In this document: positions 1 through 11,788 of the stretch, piece after piece
Position numbering within the stretch: position 1 is the first letter of the stretch
How the letters are laid out: each line of letters starts with the position of its first letter
NCBI GenBank assembly: GCA_922989275.2
Contig: OV277861.1
Location: forward strand, 24,768,479-24,832,478
Length of the DNA: 64,000 nt
Origin: Gari tellinella
Lineage: Eukaryota; Mollusca; Bivalvia; Cardiida; Psammobiidae
Reading direction: 5' to 3'
Program-made: the position numbers and the translations under genes
The notes under the pieces: generated by a model
What the model was told of the DNA's origin: nothing
Databases searched by the model: none
The model's input: the letters and a program-made list of their open reading frames with translations, nothing else

Positions 1-72
1 ATTTTGGAGCCAGATCAGATGCTCGGTGACTATCACAATGTCTGATCAGGATCCTAACTGTTTGAGGCTTGC
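1..72. repeat. P3 hairpin core, cut by window start
   Basis: Left arm ggagccagatcagatgc and right arm ending in ctaactgtttg pair imperfectly. This is the CAAACAGTTTGGATCC-type palindrome, with its outer left end outside the window. A second very degenerate P3-like copy lies around 258-325. Confidence 0.6.
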
Positions 73-607
73 ATCAATATTTCTTCACTCAACATTTTAA
101 AACTATCTTTTTGACATAAAATTGCAGCTGACACTTTTTCATCAGACATCATAATAATTTGGCAACAATTTGTATACTGATCATGTAAATTTATGAATGC
201 AGGTTTTGTTGAAATTCAGATTTGAGGCATTTAGACTGAAGAAATTTTGATGATGAATTTTAAACAGTTTTGATCCTGATCAGGTACAGAGCTGCTTTGA
301 ATCCAATCAGCCTTCAAACTGATCTGTGATAGATGAACGGCATTTTGCAGCTTTGAGGGCATTTTGCAGCTTTGAGTGCGGCTGTGAGCTGTCAATCATT
401 GTCATTTGTACGAATGCTAAGCATTATGGGTAACAAAGGGGTTTATGGGTGGCAAACAGCGTGTCATAGGAGTAAAAACACCCATGAGACCTGTCTACAT
501 ACCTAAATCAATGCCCATAGAGTTTTTATGGGCGCAGACCGGGTTGTGATAGCTATCATAGTTTACCACCCACTCTAATGTAAACCAGCTGTAAAGACTA
601 CCTTCTA

Positions 608-965
608 CAGTGCTCCCTCCCTATAACGGCCATGACCAAACAACAACTCCCTCCTTACAAAGACCCTTGTCGCAGTTCCCTTAACAGGACAACACTTTCA
701 CTGCTACAATATCGTCTGCTTAAAGTTGACGTCTGCTGTTTTTCTTAAAGTTACATATAAGTGGATATTTAATATAATAAATACAATGATGAGTGACAAA
801 CAGCTTGAATCTAGATCAGAGGCACATTATGCAGCGTCTGAACTAGATTCAAGCTGTTTGAAAATGAAAGCCAAGTCCTCAATTTCCCTCCCTATAATGA
901 CTCCCTCCGAACAACACACACAATCTGTGTCTCCCATTGGGTGTCGTTGTAGAGAGGGATCACTG
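608..965. mobile_element. TA-2 element with P3-type core
   Basis: The ends CAGTGCTCCCTCCCTATAAC and the complement of GTTGTAGAGAGGGATCACTG form inverted repeats flanked on both sides by TA (606-607, 966-967), as expected for a Tc1/mariner/pogo-type non-autonomous element. The centre (about 799-862) is a hairpin of the P3 type with arms around AGCTTGAATCTAGATCAGA. No coding capacity is seen. Confidence 0.75.
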
Positions 966-1090
966 TATATAGTTACATTCCCCTGACTTTGCTCACTTTC
1001 CAAATGGACTATTTTCTCAATTATAACCAGTTATAAATTCCATTGACCCTCCCTAAGTTGGGCCTGTTTCACAGTATGTTTAAAATTAAG

Positions 1091-1159
1091 ACAAACTGTG
1101 CAGACCCTGATCAGAGGGCTCCTTCAGGAGCCCTATGATCAGGATTTGCATTGTTTACA
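1091..1159. repeat. P2 hairpin core
   Basis: acaaactgtgcagaccctga pairs with the right half ending ttgcattgtttac; apex GGGCTCC/GGAGCCC. Outer element ends are not clear. Confidence 0.7.
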
Positions 1160-1710
1160 AAGGATGCATGTATCCAGTTCCAGCATTATAAGGATTAATA
1201 GCATTTGATGCAGATGCATATTGGCTGCTTTTAAAGCAGATGGTAGTTTAATGCAGGGCAAAAAGTAATGCAGAAAGATTTATGCTTTATTTTAGTTCTT
1301 GGATTAAACACCAACCTGTCTGTAGAGATCAATCAGCATACATCTTCCTTGAAAGGACAGCTCAAAATTGCACAGGTTTTAATGTAATAAAAACCTATAT
1401 TATATAGATGTCTATGACTGTAATAAAAGTCTATACCGTCTATGTAAGGGTCACAATGCTATAACTGTAAAGGTGAGATATGCTATTATCTCTCAAGAGA
1501 TCATAACCACCTCAATCTTTGATGCTGCTAAGTGCAGTGAGAATAGACTCGATGAACTCTCCAGGGGAAACACACTTTCTAATTCTGATCTACAATTTTA
1601 TTATTCGAATATCTTTAATAATTGAAAAATAAATGGAAAAAATTCATTTTTAGATAGACAAATTAATATTGTTTTGCAAAGAATTTTTTATACAGTATAC
1701 ATGTTGCATA

Positions 1711-1775
1711 GAACAGGATGAAAGTAAGACAGAAAGCTCCTATGGAAGCTTTCTGTATTACTTTTGTCCTGTATT
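1711..1775. repeat. P4 hairpin core
   Basis: ggatgaaagtaagacagaaa and the reversed arm ending ttttgtcctg pair around an AGCTCC/GGAAGCT apex. Confidence 0.65.
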
Positions 1776-2136
1776 TAAATTGATATCAATCTTCAGACAA
1801 ATCAGAGGTAGTAAGTTTGAATGGAATAAGTTTTAAACACATGTTTTGATTGTTACTCAAGATCTACAAAGACTTGTAAACTATTCAATATTAATGTGTT
1901 AGTTGGCTAGTAAGGTTCAATGCCACTTAAACGTTTGTTAGATGAATGCATTCTTGTAATTGTTGAGGCATAGTTGACCCAGGTTTATAGCTTTAATTAT
2001 AACTGTTATTGGATTTTAATGTACAGACAAACCTGTAGTTTACAATCTTATTTACAAGAAGTATTGATTGATATACAGTTACTGCTTCTGCCTATTGCAG
2101 GACAAAAGTAAAAATGCAGAAAAGCTCTTCAACAGT

Positions 2137-2327
2137 CAGCTCCAGATAAAGGGAGTATTTCAAAAACTAAAATCTTTATTTCTGCTTTAAATCCTATGGT
2201 GTCACTACTCATTAGAATCGTCTCGAAGAGACGATTCTAATGAGTAGTAACACCATAGGATTTGGTGCTCAAATGAGTGAGAAAATGCTGGATTTGTTAA
2301 GTTTACTCCCTCTTATCTGGAGCCCTG
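2137..2327 (+). mobile_element. CAGGG-family element
   Basis: It runs from cagctccagataaag to cttatctggagccctg, with the P5 palindrome (arms CCTATGGTGTCACTACTC, apex CGAAGAGACG) at 2195-2262. No clean target duplication is visible at this copy. Confidence 0.75.
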
Positions 2328-2506
2328 GGGTTATCCATTAATCACTGATTCGACTGTAGTTTTCAAATTACTGATTTATTGTGCCAGATATTAACCCTTG
2401 ACTGCCATCATTGTCTGCTTGAAAAAAAATAGTGCTTGCTTTTATTTTTAGAATTAAGAATTTTTAAGCATTATTAACAATGAAACGCGTATATAAGTGT
2501 CAAATA

Positions 2507-2561
2507 GATTGGGTCCTGATCAGATGCTGCATTATGCTGCATCTGATGGGGATCTACACTA
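2507..2561. repeat. Short P3-type hairpin
   Basis: gggtcctgatcagatgctgc pairs with gcatctgatggggatc; a shortened and diverged core. Confidence 0.55.
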
Positions 2562-2791
2562 TTAATTACTTGATTCAAACAGTTTAATAAGGATTTCCAT
2601 TCTGTGTTAAAATGTAAATTAATTTTTTTTATACTTCGTGTAGAAGTCTTTATTCCAGATATATGGAGTATAAAATGTTATGTCTCTATTATTATTATAT
2701 TAATCTATAGTGTGACTGTATGCACTCGAGATGATTGTAATGAATAGTCATAACATTGATGAATACATAGGGGAGATAATGTTGAAATGTT

Positions 2792-3019
2792 TTAACCCAT
2801 TACACCTTTCATTCATATCTCCATTGAAGAAAATAATTCCATTTTATACAGTCATGAATTATGCAACATAAAAAGTTTTATATTCTAGCAGATGGTAGCT
2901 TAAAGAATGCTGAAAGTAAAGCAGAATGCATCTCAGGGTGCATTCTGCTTTACTTTCAATCTGCATTTAGTGGTCACCCACCTTCAATACTATAAAAAGT
3001 CTTTTTATGGAGTAGTTTA
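2792..3019 (-). mobile_element. TTAA-1 element, reverse, decayed right end
   Basis: It begins TTAACCCATTACACC, contains the P1 hairpin at about 2895-2968 and ends in a degraded tatggagtagttta. It is immediately followed by a P2 hairpin (3083-3147). Confidence 0.7.
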
Positions 3020-3082
3020 CTGGAGCCCTGTAAATTACTTGACCATTTAATGTACAGGAAACAAGTATATTACATAATTTAC

Positions 3083-3147
3083 AAACAGGGTAGATCCAGA
3101 TCAGTGGGCTATCGATGGAGCTATCATCAGGATCTACAATGTTTGCT
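3083..3147. repeat. P2 hairpin core, decayed
   Basis: caaacagggtagatccagat pairs with the arm ending aggatctacaatgtttg; apex region diverged. Confidence 0.6.
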
Positions 3148-3214
3148 GTAATTTTAAATATTTCTGGGACAAAGCTAGAGCTCAATGTAAACTGCCCTCA
3201 CTTAGAAAATGGAA

Positions 3215-3408
3215 CAGGACTCCAGATAAGAGGGAGTAAACTGTACAAATCCAACATTTTCTCACTCATTTCACCACCAAATCCTATGGTGTCACTACTC
3301 ATTAGAATCGTCTGGAAGAGACAATTCTAATTGAGTAGTGACACCATAGGGTTTAATTCAGAAATGAAGATTTACACTTTTGAAATACTTCCCTTATCTC
3401 GATCCCTG
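3215..3408 (-). mobile_element. CAGGG-family element, 6-bp TSD
   Basis: Ends CAGGACTCCAGATAAG and cttatctcgatccctg are flanked by ATGGAA immediately on both sides, a 6-bp duplication. The P5 hairpin is central. Small open reading frames here are shadows of the palindrome. Confidence 0.8.
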
Positions 3409-3880
3409 ATGGAAAAGTCAGTTAGAAAAGGGTTAGAGAGAGTAATGATTTGCTTACTTACATTCGGTCACGATTTTGGCTGTCGTTCTTCCTGAACCTC
3501 GATAATTCGACCAGCGGCAACTTTAAGGTTATCTCTGTATATCAGTATGTGGTAATAGTCGTTCAGTTTGACATAAGAATTTAACCCCTAGTCTGTCGAT
3601 GGCAAACTAAAACATTAATAAAACCCGTTGTTGAATTTCAAACTCCTGAATATGATGCCATGGCATGCATGTATGTTAATATTTGATGAGTATGACATGG
3701 GAAAAAAGGTGTATGAACAATTTTCATAACTTCCGTGACAAATTGACAGACATACCTACTACAGCATGGCTTATTCATTCTTCAGGTTGTCGTAAGATTA
3801 GCTTAATTCATATGTTTAGATGTTTGAAGAATTTAAACCTTTATGGTGTAGGTACTGAGTATATTATTATAAATCATTAG

Positions 3881-3946
3881 CAAACAGTGTAGATCCTGAT
3901 TACAGGGCTCTGGAATGATCTTTCTGATTAGGATCTGTACTGTTTG
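3881..3946. repeat. P2 hairpin core
   Basis: caaacagtgtagatcctgat pairs with the arm ending ggatctgtactgtttg. Confidence 0.7.
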
Positions 3947-4004
3947 TCATATGTTTAAAATTGTGTAGGGACAAACTCATAGAAGGGCAAAATAATCTCT
4001 TAAT

Positions 4005-4269
4005 TTAACCCATTACTCCATAAGAGATGTACATTTTAACTCCTTTGATTTTTTCTCCCCTTCACAGAAGAAAATTATGCCAATTTATACAGCCATGAAT
4101 ATGTATCATAGAAAATGTTTTCTATATTCAAGTACATGTATATTGTAGCTTAAAGCAGGCTGAAAGTAAAGCAGAATGTGCATTAAGGCACATTCTGCTT
4201 TACTTTCAACCTGCTTTAAGTGGTCAGCTGTCTTCAAAAATAGAATTAGATTATGGAGTAAAGGGTTAA
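4005..4269 (-). mobile_element. TTAA-1 element, reverse
   Basis: TTAACCCATTACTCCATAA at the left and ttatggagtaaagggttaa at the right; P1 hairpin at about 4148-4220. The TTAA tetranucleotide is at both borders. Confidence 0.85.
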
Positions 4270-4335
4270 TTATGAGAAAAATGGAAGAGTAGATGTAAAC
4301 TATCAGTATTTTAAGGGTGATTTAAGCTGTTACGT

Positions 4336-4583
4336 ATAATCCTTTACCCCATAGCCTGTTTCTAGTTTTGAAGATAAGGGCTACTTAAATCAGGTTGAAA
4401 GTAAAGCAGAATGCGCCTTAAGGCACATTCTGCTTTATTTTCAGCCTGCTTTAAGCTAATATCTGCAAGGAAACCGAAAATAGTTCTTATGATATTTCAT
4501 GACTGTATAAATTGGAACTGATTTCTTCAGTGGAGGAATAAATTAAAGGTGTAAAAAGGCGAATTTATAGGGTAATGGGTTAA
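4336..4583 (+). mobile_element. TTAA-1 element, forward
   Basis: ataatcctttaccccatagc to ttatagggtaatgggttaa; P1 hairpin at about 4384-4455. The left TTAA has mutated to ATAA. Confidence 0.8.
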
Positions 4584-5095
4584 CTTGTCACCTATCTTTG
4601 AAACTGGAAAAAGGTTACGATATGGAGTAAATTGAGGGTTCATTATGAGAAAATGGAAAATGGAAGATTTTAAGATAAGAGTATTGTAAGGGTAAGCAGT
4701 TCTTAAGTGTTATATATTGGTGGTACAGGTCCATACAGCAGTTGCCAGTGATTTGCACACACCAGTGTGATCACACATTAGATGCTAATTGACATCATAT
4801 GCCAGCATTCCTGCTAAATATAAACTTGTTTTACAGACTCTATTTCAAGAAACCACTTCTCTATTTCAAGACCACAAGTCCTTTACCCTGCGAGTACATT
4901 AGGTAGATTAATTATTGTATCAAATCTGTACTGAGCCACTACACGACTTAGACTAAGGGAAAAACAAGAGATAAAGTAAAATCTATTTGACATAATTATA
5001 TGGCTGCTAATGGCTTCTATGCTAATTGTTCAAATCTTTACTTCATACCGTAGCTTAATCTAAATTGTTTTCAGGATTTAAGATATCTAAGTTAC

Positions 5096-5167
5096 TTGAA
5101 GCAGTTTGGAAGTAAAGCAGAAATATCGTTTTGTGAGAATTTTGTTTTACTTTCACTGCTTCATTGC
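5096..5167. repeat. P1/P4-like hairpin, decayed
   Basis: ttgaagcagtttggaagtaa pairs loosely with the arm ending tactttcactgcttcatt. The 4600-5095 interval before it holds a TTAA-1 right-end fragment near 4580-4640 and otherwise nothing I recognise. Confidence 0.5.
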
Positions 5168-5347
5168 AGTGACTTATCACCAAAGCAAACTCAGATAGAC
5201 AGTTCTATAAGAAAGTAGGTTAAATCATGAAAAGGTGAGGGATAACTCTTACAGTGCTACAGAATGTTCAAATTGATGCTTCGATTTCCTGATAAATGAC
5301 TTAAGTTAACATTTATATTCATGAAGTCTAAAATATATATAAGGATG

Positions 5348-5411
5348 GCAAATAGTGCAGACCCTGATCAGATGGCTCCTTTAGGAGCCATCTGATCTGG
5401 GTCTTCACTGC
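5348..5411. repeat. P2 hairpin core
   Basis: caaatagtgcagaccctgat with its mirror ending tgggtcttcactg; apex TCCTTTAGGA. Confidence 0.75.
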
Positions 5412-5836
5412 AATGCTGATCAAGACAGATTTTGACTGTATGTTTCTTGTCCTTGTTGATCTGTTTTATGGAAGAATGGACTTTTCCCACAGGGAGTGAT
5501 GTAAACAGAGGAGTACTGGTTAGGTGATCTGGTTTTCAGCCCACTTTCATTGTAGTGGCACATTGCATTCTAATGAGAATTAAACAAAACACATTTCTCA
5601 TAGTTATTGACAAAGGCTAATTCAGTAAAACCTTTTTCTAACAAGGTCATTTGGACTGCATGGCCTTTGTAGACAGTTCAGATCGAGATCCAAAACTGGC
5701 CGAAAAACTGTTCGATGCATTTGCTTGAATTTCTTCAGATGAAATCGAAACTAAATGCAGATTACAAGTTCAGAAAAGATTATATATACTATATACAGTC
5801 AAATTGCAATTATGAAAAGAACTACTAAAGGTTGTA

Positions 5837-6861
5837 CAGTATAACCTCCGTTATCCGACACCCCATGGTTCCATGTTTGTAAGTCGGTTAAGAGAGGTTG
5901 TCGGTTAACGGAATTAGGCCTAAGTTCACAAGTTTACACACCCAAATATTGTCGCTGCTAGGCAAATTTCCCGACGCCGATTGACTTATTTTAAAAAAAA
6001 TGCTTGAACAAGCATGACTGCAGCATATCCTTGTCAGGTTTTTCCAGTTTTAAATAGGAGTCCCCGGCTCCGGTTCTACACGGTTTTCCATTGTTTTTAC
6101 TACAGTAGGCATAGACGTGTATAGTCAGTGTACAATCGGAAGTAAACACGCATACATGTAGATATTAATGGATCGACTAAAACACCGGCACATTGGTATT
6201 TATATTTTATATACAAGTACAATATTCACTCGTTATGTCGAACTAGCGGGAAAACAAAAACTTCAAAACGCGAGAATGTTTTTATTTTCTCTCAATATAA
6301 CTTGAGCATAGATTTTTACGCCTGCGATTATTACTATAGACTTGACCTATGCGGAGGGCGCATTAGATATATATTTCGTACTATATTGACAAACGTGACG
6401 GAGAGGACGATTGGCATATACCTGTAATTTGAACACGAAATAATAGTTAGCTAATGTTGGAAAGGATGGATGAGTTGGTCTTTTCGGCACTGTGTCCCTA
6501 AATGGGTTGCTTACACTTGTTGGCTGAAGTTATCTTATTAACCCTCTTATTATTCACTCATTGTTTAAACAATACATTTTGTCTTACACGGCCATCCGAG
6601 CAATATGTGTCATTATCACCTGGGCGTGTATAGTCTGTCAATGATCAAAGGTCAGCATACCGTCGGATAACGGGGTGTGAAAAACCTCTTATTTACCTTT
6701 TTGGGTCCGTCAAGGTATGTCGGATAACGGTTAACAGAGGATCCGATCAAGAGAGAGTTAGGTTACATAAAATATATAGGGAAACTGCCGGGGCCGAACG
6801 GCAGGGTCGGATAACAGAGGTTTCCGGTCAAGAGAGGTGTCGATCGACGGAGGTTATACTG
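5837..6861. mobile_element. TA-4, Tigger/pogo-like 1.03-kb element
   Basis: The left end CAGTATAACCTCCGTTATCC and the right end (complement of GACGGAGGTTATACTG) are inverted, each flanked by TA (5835-5836, 6862-6863). TIRs of this CAGTnnAACCTC-TTATCCGAC form are typical of Tigger/pogo elements. Subterminal copies of the gtcggttaa / ggataacgg motif recur near both ends (5882-5920, 6660-6740, 6800-6835). No transposase reading frame survives, so it is probably a non-autonomous deletion derivative. It has no hairpin core, unlike the shorter families. Confidence 0.75.
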
Positions 6862-6945
6862 TAGAACAATGTGATATCTTGATACAGGCCAAAAGTAATA
6901 CAGAAAGTTCCTCTGACATCAACACATTCTTCTTTCAGTAGTTGC

Positions 6946-7193
6946 TTAATCCTTTGAACCCTAGTCCCGCATATAGACGTTATTTCAAAACAGTGTATAT
7001 ATAAACAGTACACTTGTCCTGAGCAAACAGTGAAGACCCAGATTAGAGGGCTCCTAGGAGCCCTCTGATCAGGGTCTTCACTGTTTGTCACAATGCCAAA
7101 CATTGACAAAAACAACCCTAAAAAGTCAGAAATGGACTAGACTAAAATGGAAACTGGAATTGTCCATTTAAAGTTCAGGGAGGAAAGAGTTAA
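6946..7193 (-). mobile_element. TTAA-2 element, reverse
   Basis: ttaatcctttgaaccctagt at the left and agggaggaaagagttaa at the right are the two ends of TTAA-2. The P2 hairpin lies at about 7025-7088, with an almost perfect GGGCTCCTAGGAGCCC apex. Confidence 0.85.
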
Positions 7194-7487
7194 CCCAAGT
7201 TTCTCCACATAAATGCCATAGAACACTTATACCTACTTCTCAACAAGAAGGCACCACAAAATGATTTCATTGTGGTTGAATACAGGTGGTAACAATTAAA
7301 GCAATGATGAAATGTATAGCTGAAATGTCTGTCCTTCAGGGAGCTTTTCTGCTTTTACCTTCAACTTGCTTTAAGCAGTCACCAGCCTTAAACACAGTTT
7401 GATATAGCTTAATTATTTACATTTTTGGCTGTGGAGGAAAGGGTTTACCCTTGTATTGCTTAGGAACCAGATATATTCAGCCCTCCC

Positions 7488-7708
7488 AAACAGTGCAGAC
7501 CCAGATTAGAGGCCTGTTTGCCAAAATCCATAGAGAGTCAAATTAAAGTGTTAACCATTTCTCATGTGGGTAATTATAATCCTTTTGGAATCTTCTAGTA
7601 GAGGTATTTTGAACCAGTCTACTGTTACATTTTTGGTATGACATAAAAATATGAACATACCAAACAGTGCAGACCCTGATCCCTCTGATCAGGGTCTACA
7701 CTGTTTGC
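7488..7708. repeat. P2 hairpin fragments
   Basis: A half hairpin (caaacagtgcagacccagat, about 7488-7512) is followed by an apex-deleted P2 palindrome at 7661-7708, in which caaacagtgcagaccctgat is joined almost directly to its mirror. Confidence 0.65.
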
Positions 7709-8128
7709 ATTTGAAATAGGTAATCTCTGCAGAGGGCGCTGTAGGGTTGAAAGGGTTAAATACAAGTTGGCTGTGTTATGGAATGATATGGTTGAAACAA
7801 TTTCCATAATTGTTTTGCTTGGCGAGGAGCATATGGATTGTAGTTTCTCATGATTAATGTGCCAGTCTACTACCTTTGTCAGAATGAGACAGAGTGCTGT
7901 TATGGTCAGTTCCTTAACCCCACCAACATGAACACTGAATAAATATATTATTATATAGGCTCAAAATGTCATCTGCTCTAGTTCTGAAAATTGACTCTGT
8001 TGTATGTTGCATATAAATAACAACCTCTTTTAATAACACTAAAAATAAGTCCTGCTGATTATTTAGCAAGTGACAGTAAATTCAGGATGCAATGTAAAGC
8101 TTATAATGCATTAATTTTATTGTGCATT

Positions 8129-8409
8129 TTAACCCATTTCCCCATAAATACACATTCTTACGCCTTTCATTTATTCCTCCACTGAAGATCATTGTTCCAA
8201 TTTATACAGTCATGAATATGAACGATAAGGAATATTTTCTATATCCTAGCACAGCTATTTTCTACTTCTAGCAGCTGGTAGCTAGCTGAAAGCAGACTGA
8301 GAGTAAAGCATAATGCACCTAGAGGCACATTCTGCTTTACTTTCAACCTGCCTTAATTGGTCACTCAATTGACTTTGCAACTAGAAACTGGCTATTGGGT
8401 AATGGGATA
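8129..8409 (-). mobile_element. TTAA-1 element, reverse
   Basis: TTAACCCATTTCCCCATAA to ggctattgggtaatggga; P1 hairpin at about 8287-8355. The right TTAA is mutated. Confidence 0.75.
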
Positions 8410-8493
8410 TAATCAGCAATTTCTTCCTTATTATTGGCTATTTGCTGCACCAGGTCAAGAGAAGGTGTACTGTATACAATCTAATGATTGGCA

Positions 8494-8546
8494 ATTTGGA
8501 TCCTGATTTGACAACTTACTCGGAGTTCGATCTGGATCCAAATTGC
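8494..8546. repeat. P3 hairpin, decayed
   Basis: ttggatcctgatttgac and the mirror gatctggatccaaattg. Confidence 0.6.
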
Positions 8547-8606
8547 TTTTAGCAGTATAGAAAAGATGTTCAGTATTCATAAGGTTAAGGTTCGATGTAG
8601 TCTATT

Positions 8607-8797
8607 CAGGGCTCCAGATAAGGGGAGTATTTTAAAAATTAAAATCTTTATTTCTGAATTAAACTCTATGGTGTTACTACTCATTAGAATCGTCTCTTCG
8701 AGACGATTCTAATGAGTAGTAACACAATAGGATTTGGTGCTGAGATAATCGGGAAAATGTTGGATTTGTTCAGTTTATTTCCTCTTATCTGGAGCCT
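8607..8797 (+). mobile_element. CAGGG-family element, 7-bp TSD
   Basis: CAGGGCTCCAGATAAG at the left and cttatctggagcctac at the right. GTCTATT sits directly outside both ends (7 bp). P5 hairpin at 8668-8735. Confidence 0.8.
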
Positions 8798-9036
8798 ACG
8801 TCTATTGCAGAATGCCAAATTATCTCTTGATTTGGCGCTCATAGTGCCTCAGAAATTATCCACTCAGTTTCTCGGAGACAAACTGCTTTGTCTCTATGTC
8901 TAGTTGTCCATTTAGTGGCAGCTCTATTGACCAGCCGGTTTTCCTCTCATCTGATTGATTCATTTGTCTGGGCATGACTTTTCTGAGAGGCTGAGACATA
9001 TTAAAACTTTGCCTGCTGATCGTGACCTGATCTGTA

Positions 9037-9106
9037 TTTGCAAACTGTTTAGATCTAGATTAGACGCCGAGTCACTCGGCGTCTGATCTAGATCCAAACT
9101 GTTTGA
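9037..9106. repeat. P3 hairpin core, near perfect
   Basis: caaactgtttagatctagat pairs with gatctagatccaaactgtttg; apex ACGCCGAGTCACTCGGCGT. Confidence 0.8.
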
Positions 9107-9389
9107 CACTTTTCCTTTGGTTTCTTCAATTTGAAACTGCGTTTAACTGAATTTCGTGCAATACCCAGATGCTTAATATAGTAAATGATAATAATTAATG
9201 CAGTGGAAGGGTTCACCTATATTTGGTCATATAATGTCTTTCTATCGCAGACTGGTTGTCTGCGAAATATTTTTGTTCGGTGGTTTCATGTAAGATGATC
9301 AGATACATAGTATTTTCTCGGTAAAACGAACAGAGTGAGTGTCGCATAATCAATCATTGATTAATTTGGATCAAAACTGTTTTTGAAAC

Positions 9390-9569
9390 GCAAGTTAGCG
9401 GTTGTACTAAGCGGCGGATATGTGCCACAGTGATTGCCTTTGCAAACAGTTTGGATCCTGATCCAAACTGTTTGACACTCTAACCCTGTTTGAGAAAGAA
9501 ACTTTTAAGAGGTAGCAGACTACAATTATTGTTGCAGACCAAAAGATTACCCAGCATACAAAGAGTTAA
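9390..9569 (-). mobile_element. TTAA-3 element with shortened P3 core
   Basis: It runs from about ttagcggttgtactaag to gcatacaaagagttaac in reverse. The P3 core has lost its apex and reads caaacagtttggatcc joined to gatccaaactgtttg (9447-9476). Its right TTAA (9566-9569) is also the left TTAA of the next element. Confidence 0.65.
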
Positions 9570-9817
9570 CCCATTACCCCATAGCTTGTTTCTAGCTTTG
9601 AAAATAGGTGACATCTTAAAGCAGGGTGAAGGTAAAGCAGAATGCGCCTTAGGGCGCATTCTGCTTTACATTCAGCCTGCTTTAAGCTATCATCTGAAAG
9701 AATATAGAAAATATTTCTTTTGCTACATATTTTTGACTGTATAAATTTGAACTATTTCCTTCAGTGGAGGAATAAACTTAAGTCGTAAAAAGGCGTATTT
9801 ATGGGGTAATGGGTTAA
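9566..9817 (+). mobile_element. TTAA-1 element, forward, intact
   Basis: TTAACCCATTACCCCATAGC to ttatggggtaatgggttaa, 252 bp, with 18-bp terminal inverted repeats including TTAA. P1 hairpin at 9612-9686. A good reference copy for the family. Confidence 0.9.
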
Positions 9818-10131
9818 ACAAGGAATCCAGATTTTACAAACTGACTGGATTGAAGGTTTGGTTACACCCTTTCAACACTCACTCAGAGCAGCTGTCTTCC
9901 ACTGAACATTTGCCGTGAATTTTTTTTGAAATTAAGTATTTTGGTAAAGTAGACTTATGATATTGGCCGATTTATGATATCAGAGTGACTTCGGTGTTGG
10001 ATTATGATCAGACTTGATCTGGAGGACCTTATTTGGACCCATATTGCCAAAGTTTTCAGTGCAGTTGAAATTCAGTGTGCTTTCTGCTTTACTTTCATTT
10101 TGCTTTAAGCTGACTAGTCTTTTAACCCATT

Positions 10132-10369
10132 ACCCCATAGCCTGTTTCTAATTTTGAAAAAGGTCACCACTTAAAGCAGGTTGAAAGTAAAGCAGAATGT
10201 GTCTTAAGGCACATTCTGCTTTACTTTCAGCCTGCTTTAAACTACCATCTGCTAGGATATAAATATTTCTTATGGTGCATATCTATGACTGAATGAAGTG
10301 GAACTAATTTCTTCAGTGGAGGAATAAATTGAAGGTGTAAAAAGGTGTATTTTTGGGGTAATGGTATAA
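10132..10369 (+). mobile_element. TTAA-1 element, forward
   Basis: TTAACCCATTACCCCATAGC to ttggggtaatggtataa, with the P1 hairpin at about 10172-10240. It is inserted at a TTAA/TTAG in a segment whose unoccupied relative is at 10795-10985. Confidence 0.8.
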
Positions 10370-10520
10370 GCACCCACCAATAAGTCTTTACTTTTGCAAT
10401 AACTGTCATCAGAAAATTTTATTAGGGCTTGAGTGTATTTTCACAACACTTGCTGGTTCCCTGAAATCTAACAGACAGCTATTACTGTCATAAGAAACAG
10501 ACAGTGTTCTTGTAGCCTAA

Positions 10521-10783
10521 AATAACCCATTACCCCATAAATATGCCTGTTTATGCCTTTGATTTATTTCTCACTGAAGAAAATAATTCCAATTTGTACA
10601 CTACAGCCATGAAAATGTACCATAAGAAATATTTTCTAAATCCTAGCAGATGGTAGCTAAAAGCTGATTGAAAGTAAAGCAGAATTCACGCTTTAAAAGC
10701 GCGTTTTGCTTTACTTTCAATCTGCTTGAAGTGGTCACCTGTTTTCAAAACTAAAAATATACTATGGAGTAATTAAAGGGTTG
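10521..10783 (-). mobile_element. TTAA-1 element, reverse
   Basis: aataacccattaccccataa to tatggagtaattaaagggttga; P1 hairpin at about 10655-10731, with apex CTTTAAAAGCGCG diverged. Confidence 0.75.
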
Positions 10784-11170
10784 AGGAGATTTCTGCTGTA
10801 CTTTCATTATGCTTTAAGCTGACAACTTGTCTTTAGCACCCATCATTGCATTTTTGCAATAATTTTCACGAGAACATAATTTTTTATTAGGGTTTTGTGT
10901 ACTTTCTCAATATTTGCTGGTTCCTTGAAATGTAACAGACCGCTATTACTGTCATAAGAAACAGACAGTGTTCTCGTAGCCTTAAGGGTTGAATTTATTG
11001 AATTTCTCCTCGAGTTTACGAAACGGACTTATTAAGCTAATCTTGCCTCGCGCTAAATACAGAAATGTCAGTCCTATAAATAACGCATTATTGTTGAAAG
11101 AAAATTAAGAAAATTGGTCATTGCTCTTCAGGTCATGGTCATTATATGCTAATAGATATAGCATTTGTAG

Positions 11171-11381
11171 CAGGGCTCCTGGCTGAGAATTAAGATGGAG
11201 GAAATTTACTGAACAAATCCAACATTTTCTCACTCATGTTAGCACCAAATCATATGGTGTTACTACTCATTAGAATCGTCTCAAAGAGACCATTCTAATG
11301 AGTAGTGACACCATAGGGTTTATAATTAATGCAGAAATAAAGATTTTTGTTTTTGAAATACTCCCCTTATCTCGAGCTCTG
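11171..11381 (-). mobile_element. CAGGG-family element
   Basis: cagggctcctggctgag to ccttatctcgagctctg; P5 hairpin central. The flanks TTTGTAG and TTTATAG match in 6 of 7 bases, consistent with a 7-bp target duplication. Confidence 0.75.
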
Positions 11382-11788
11382 TTTATAGATAGGGGTATTG
11401 GATACTATATAGACCCTGATGAAACATTGTTTTTACCCCTTTTCTCAGAGAGACACTCATTTTCAAATATGTATCTAGAATATTCCCATAGGAACTTTTT
11501 CCTCAGTTTGTGTCACCACTGATTGGATCCAGATCAGGCCCCACAAAATTGATTTATCAAAACAGTTTGCAAAAGTGAACAATTTTTATCACCAACAGTG
11601 GGCAATTAAAGAGGTAATGTACTTTATGAACTCTCAACCCCTTTAGGAAGTGCAGTAGTTAAGAAAAGTGATAGGTACTTCCTAATTATCCTGGATTCCA
11701 TTCAATTGGCAACGACCAGGTAATCATGCGTTATGTGAGAGCTATGTCAGTCTGAGTAATGAACCCGCAGGTAGCAGCATCAATATTA

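Larger units (their letters stand above)
10080..10985. repeat. Duplicated segment, one copy with TTAA-1 insert
   Basis: 10080-10131 plus 10370-10520 match 10795-10985 (shared tcataagaaacagacagtgt and ttttattagggyttgtgt motifs). The first copy is split by a forward TTAA-1 element at 10132-10369; the second copy reads cttgtctttagcaccc at the matching place, an empty site. A reverse TTAA-1 element lies between the copies (about 10521-10783). Confidence 0.75.
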
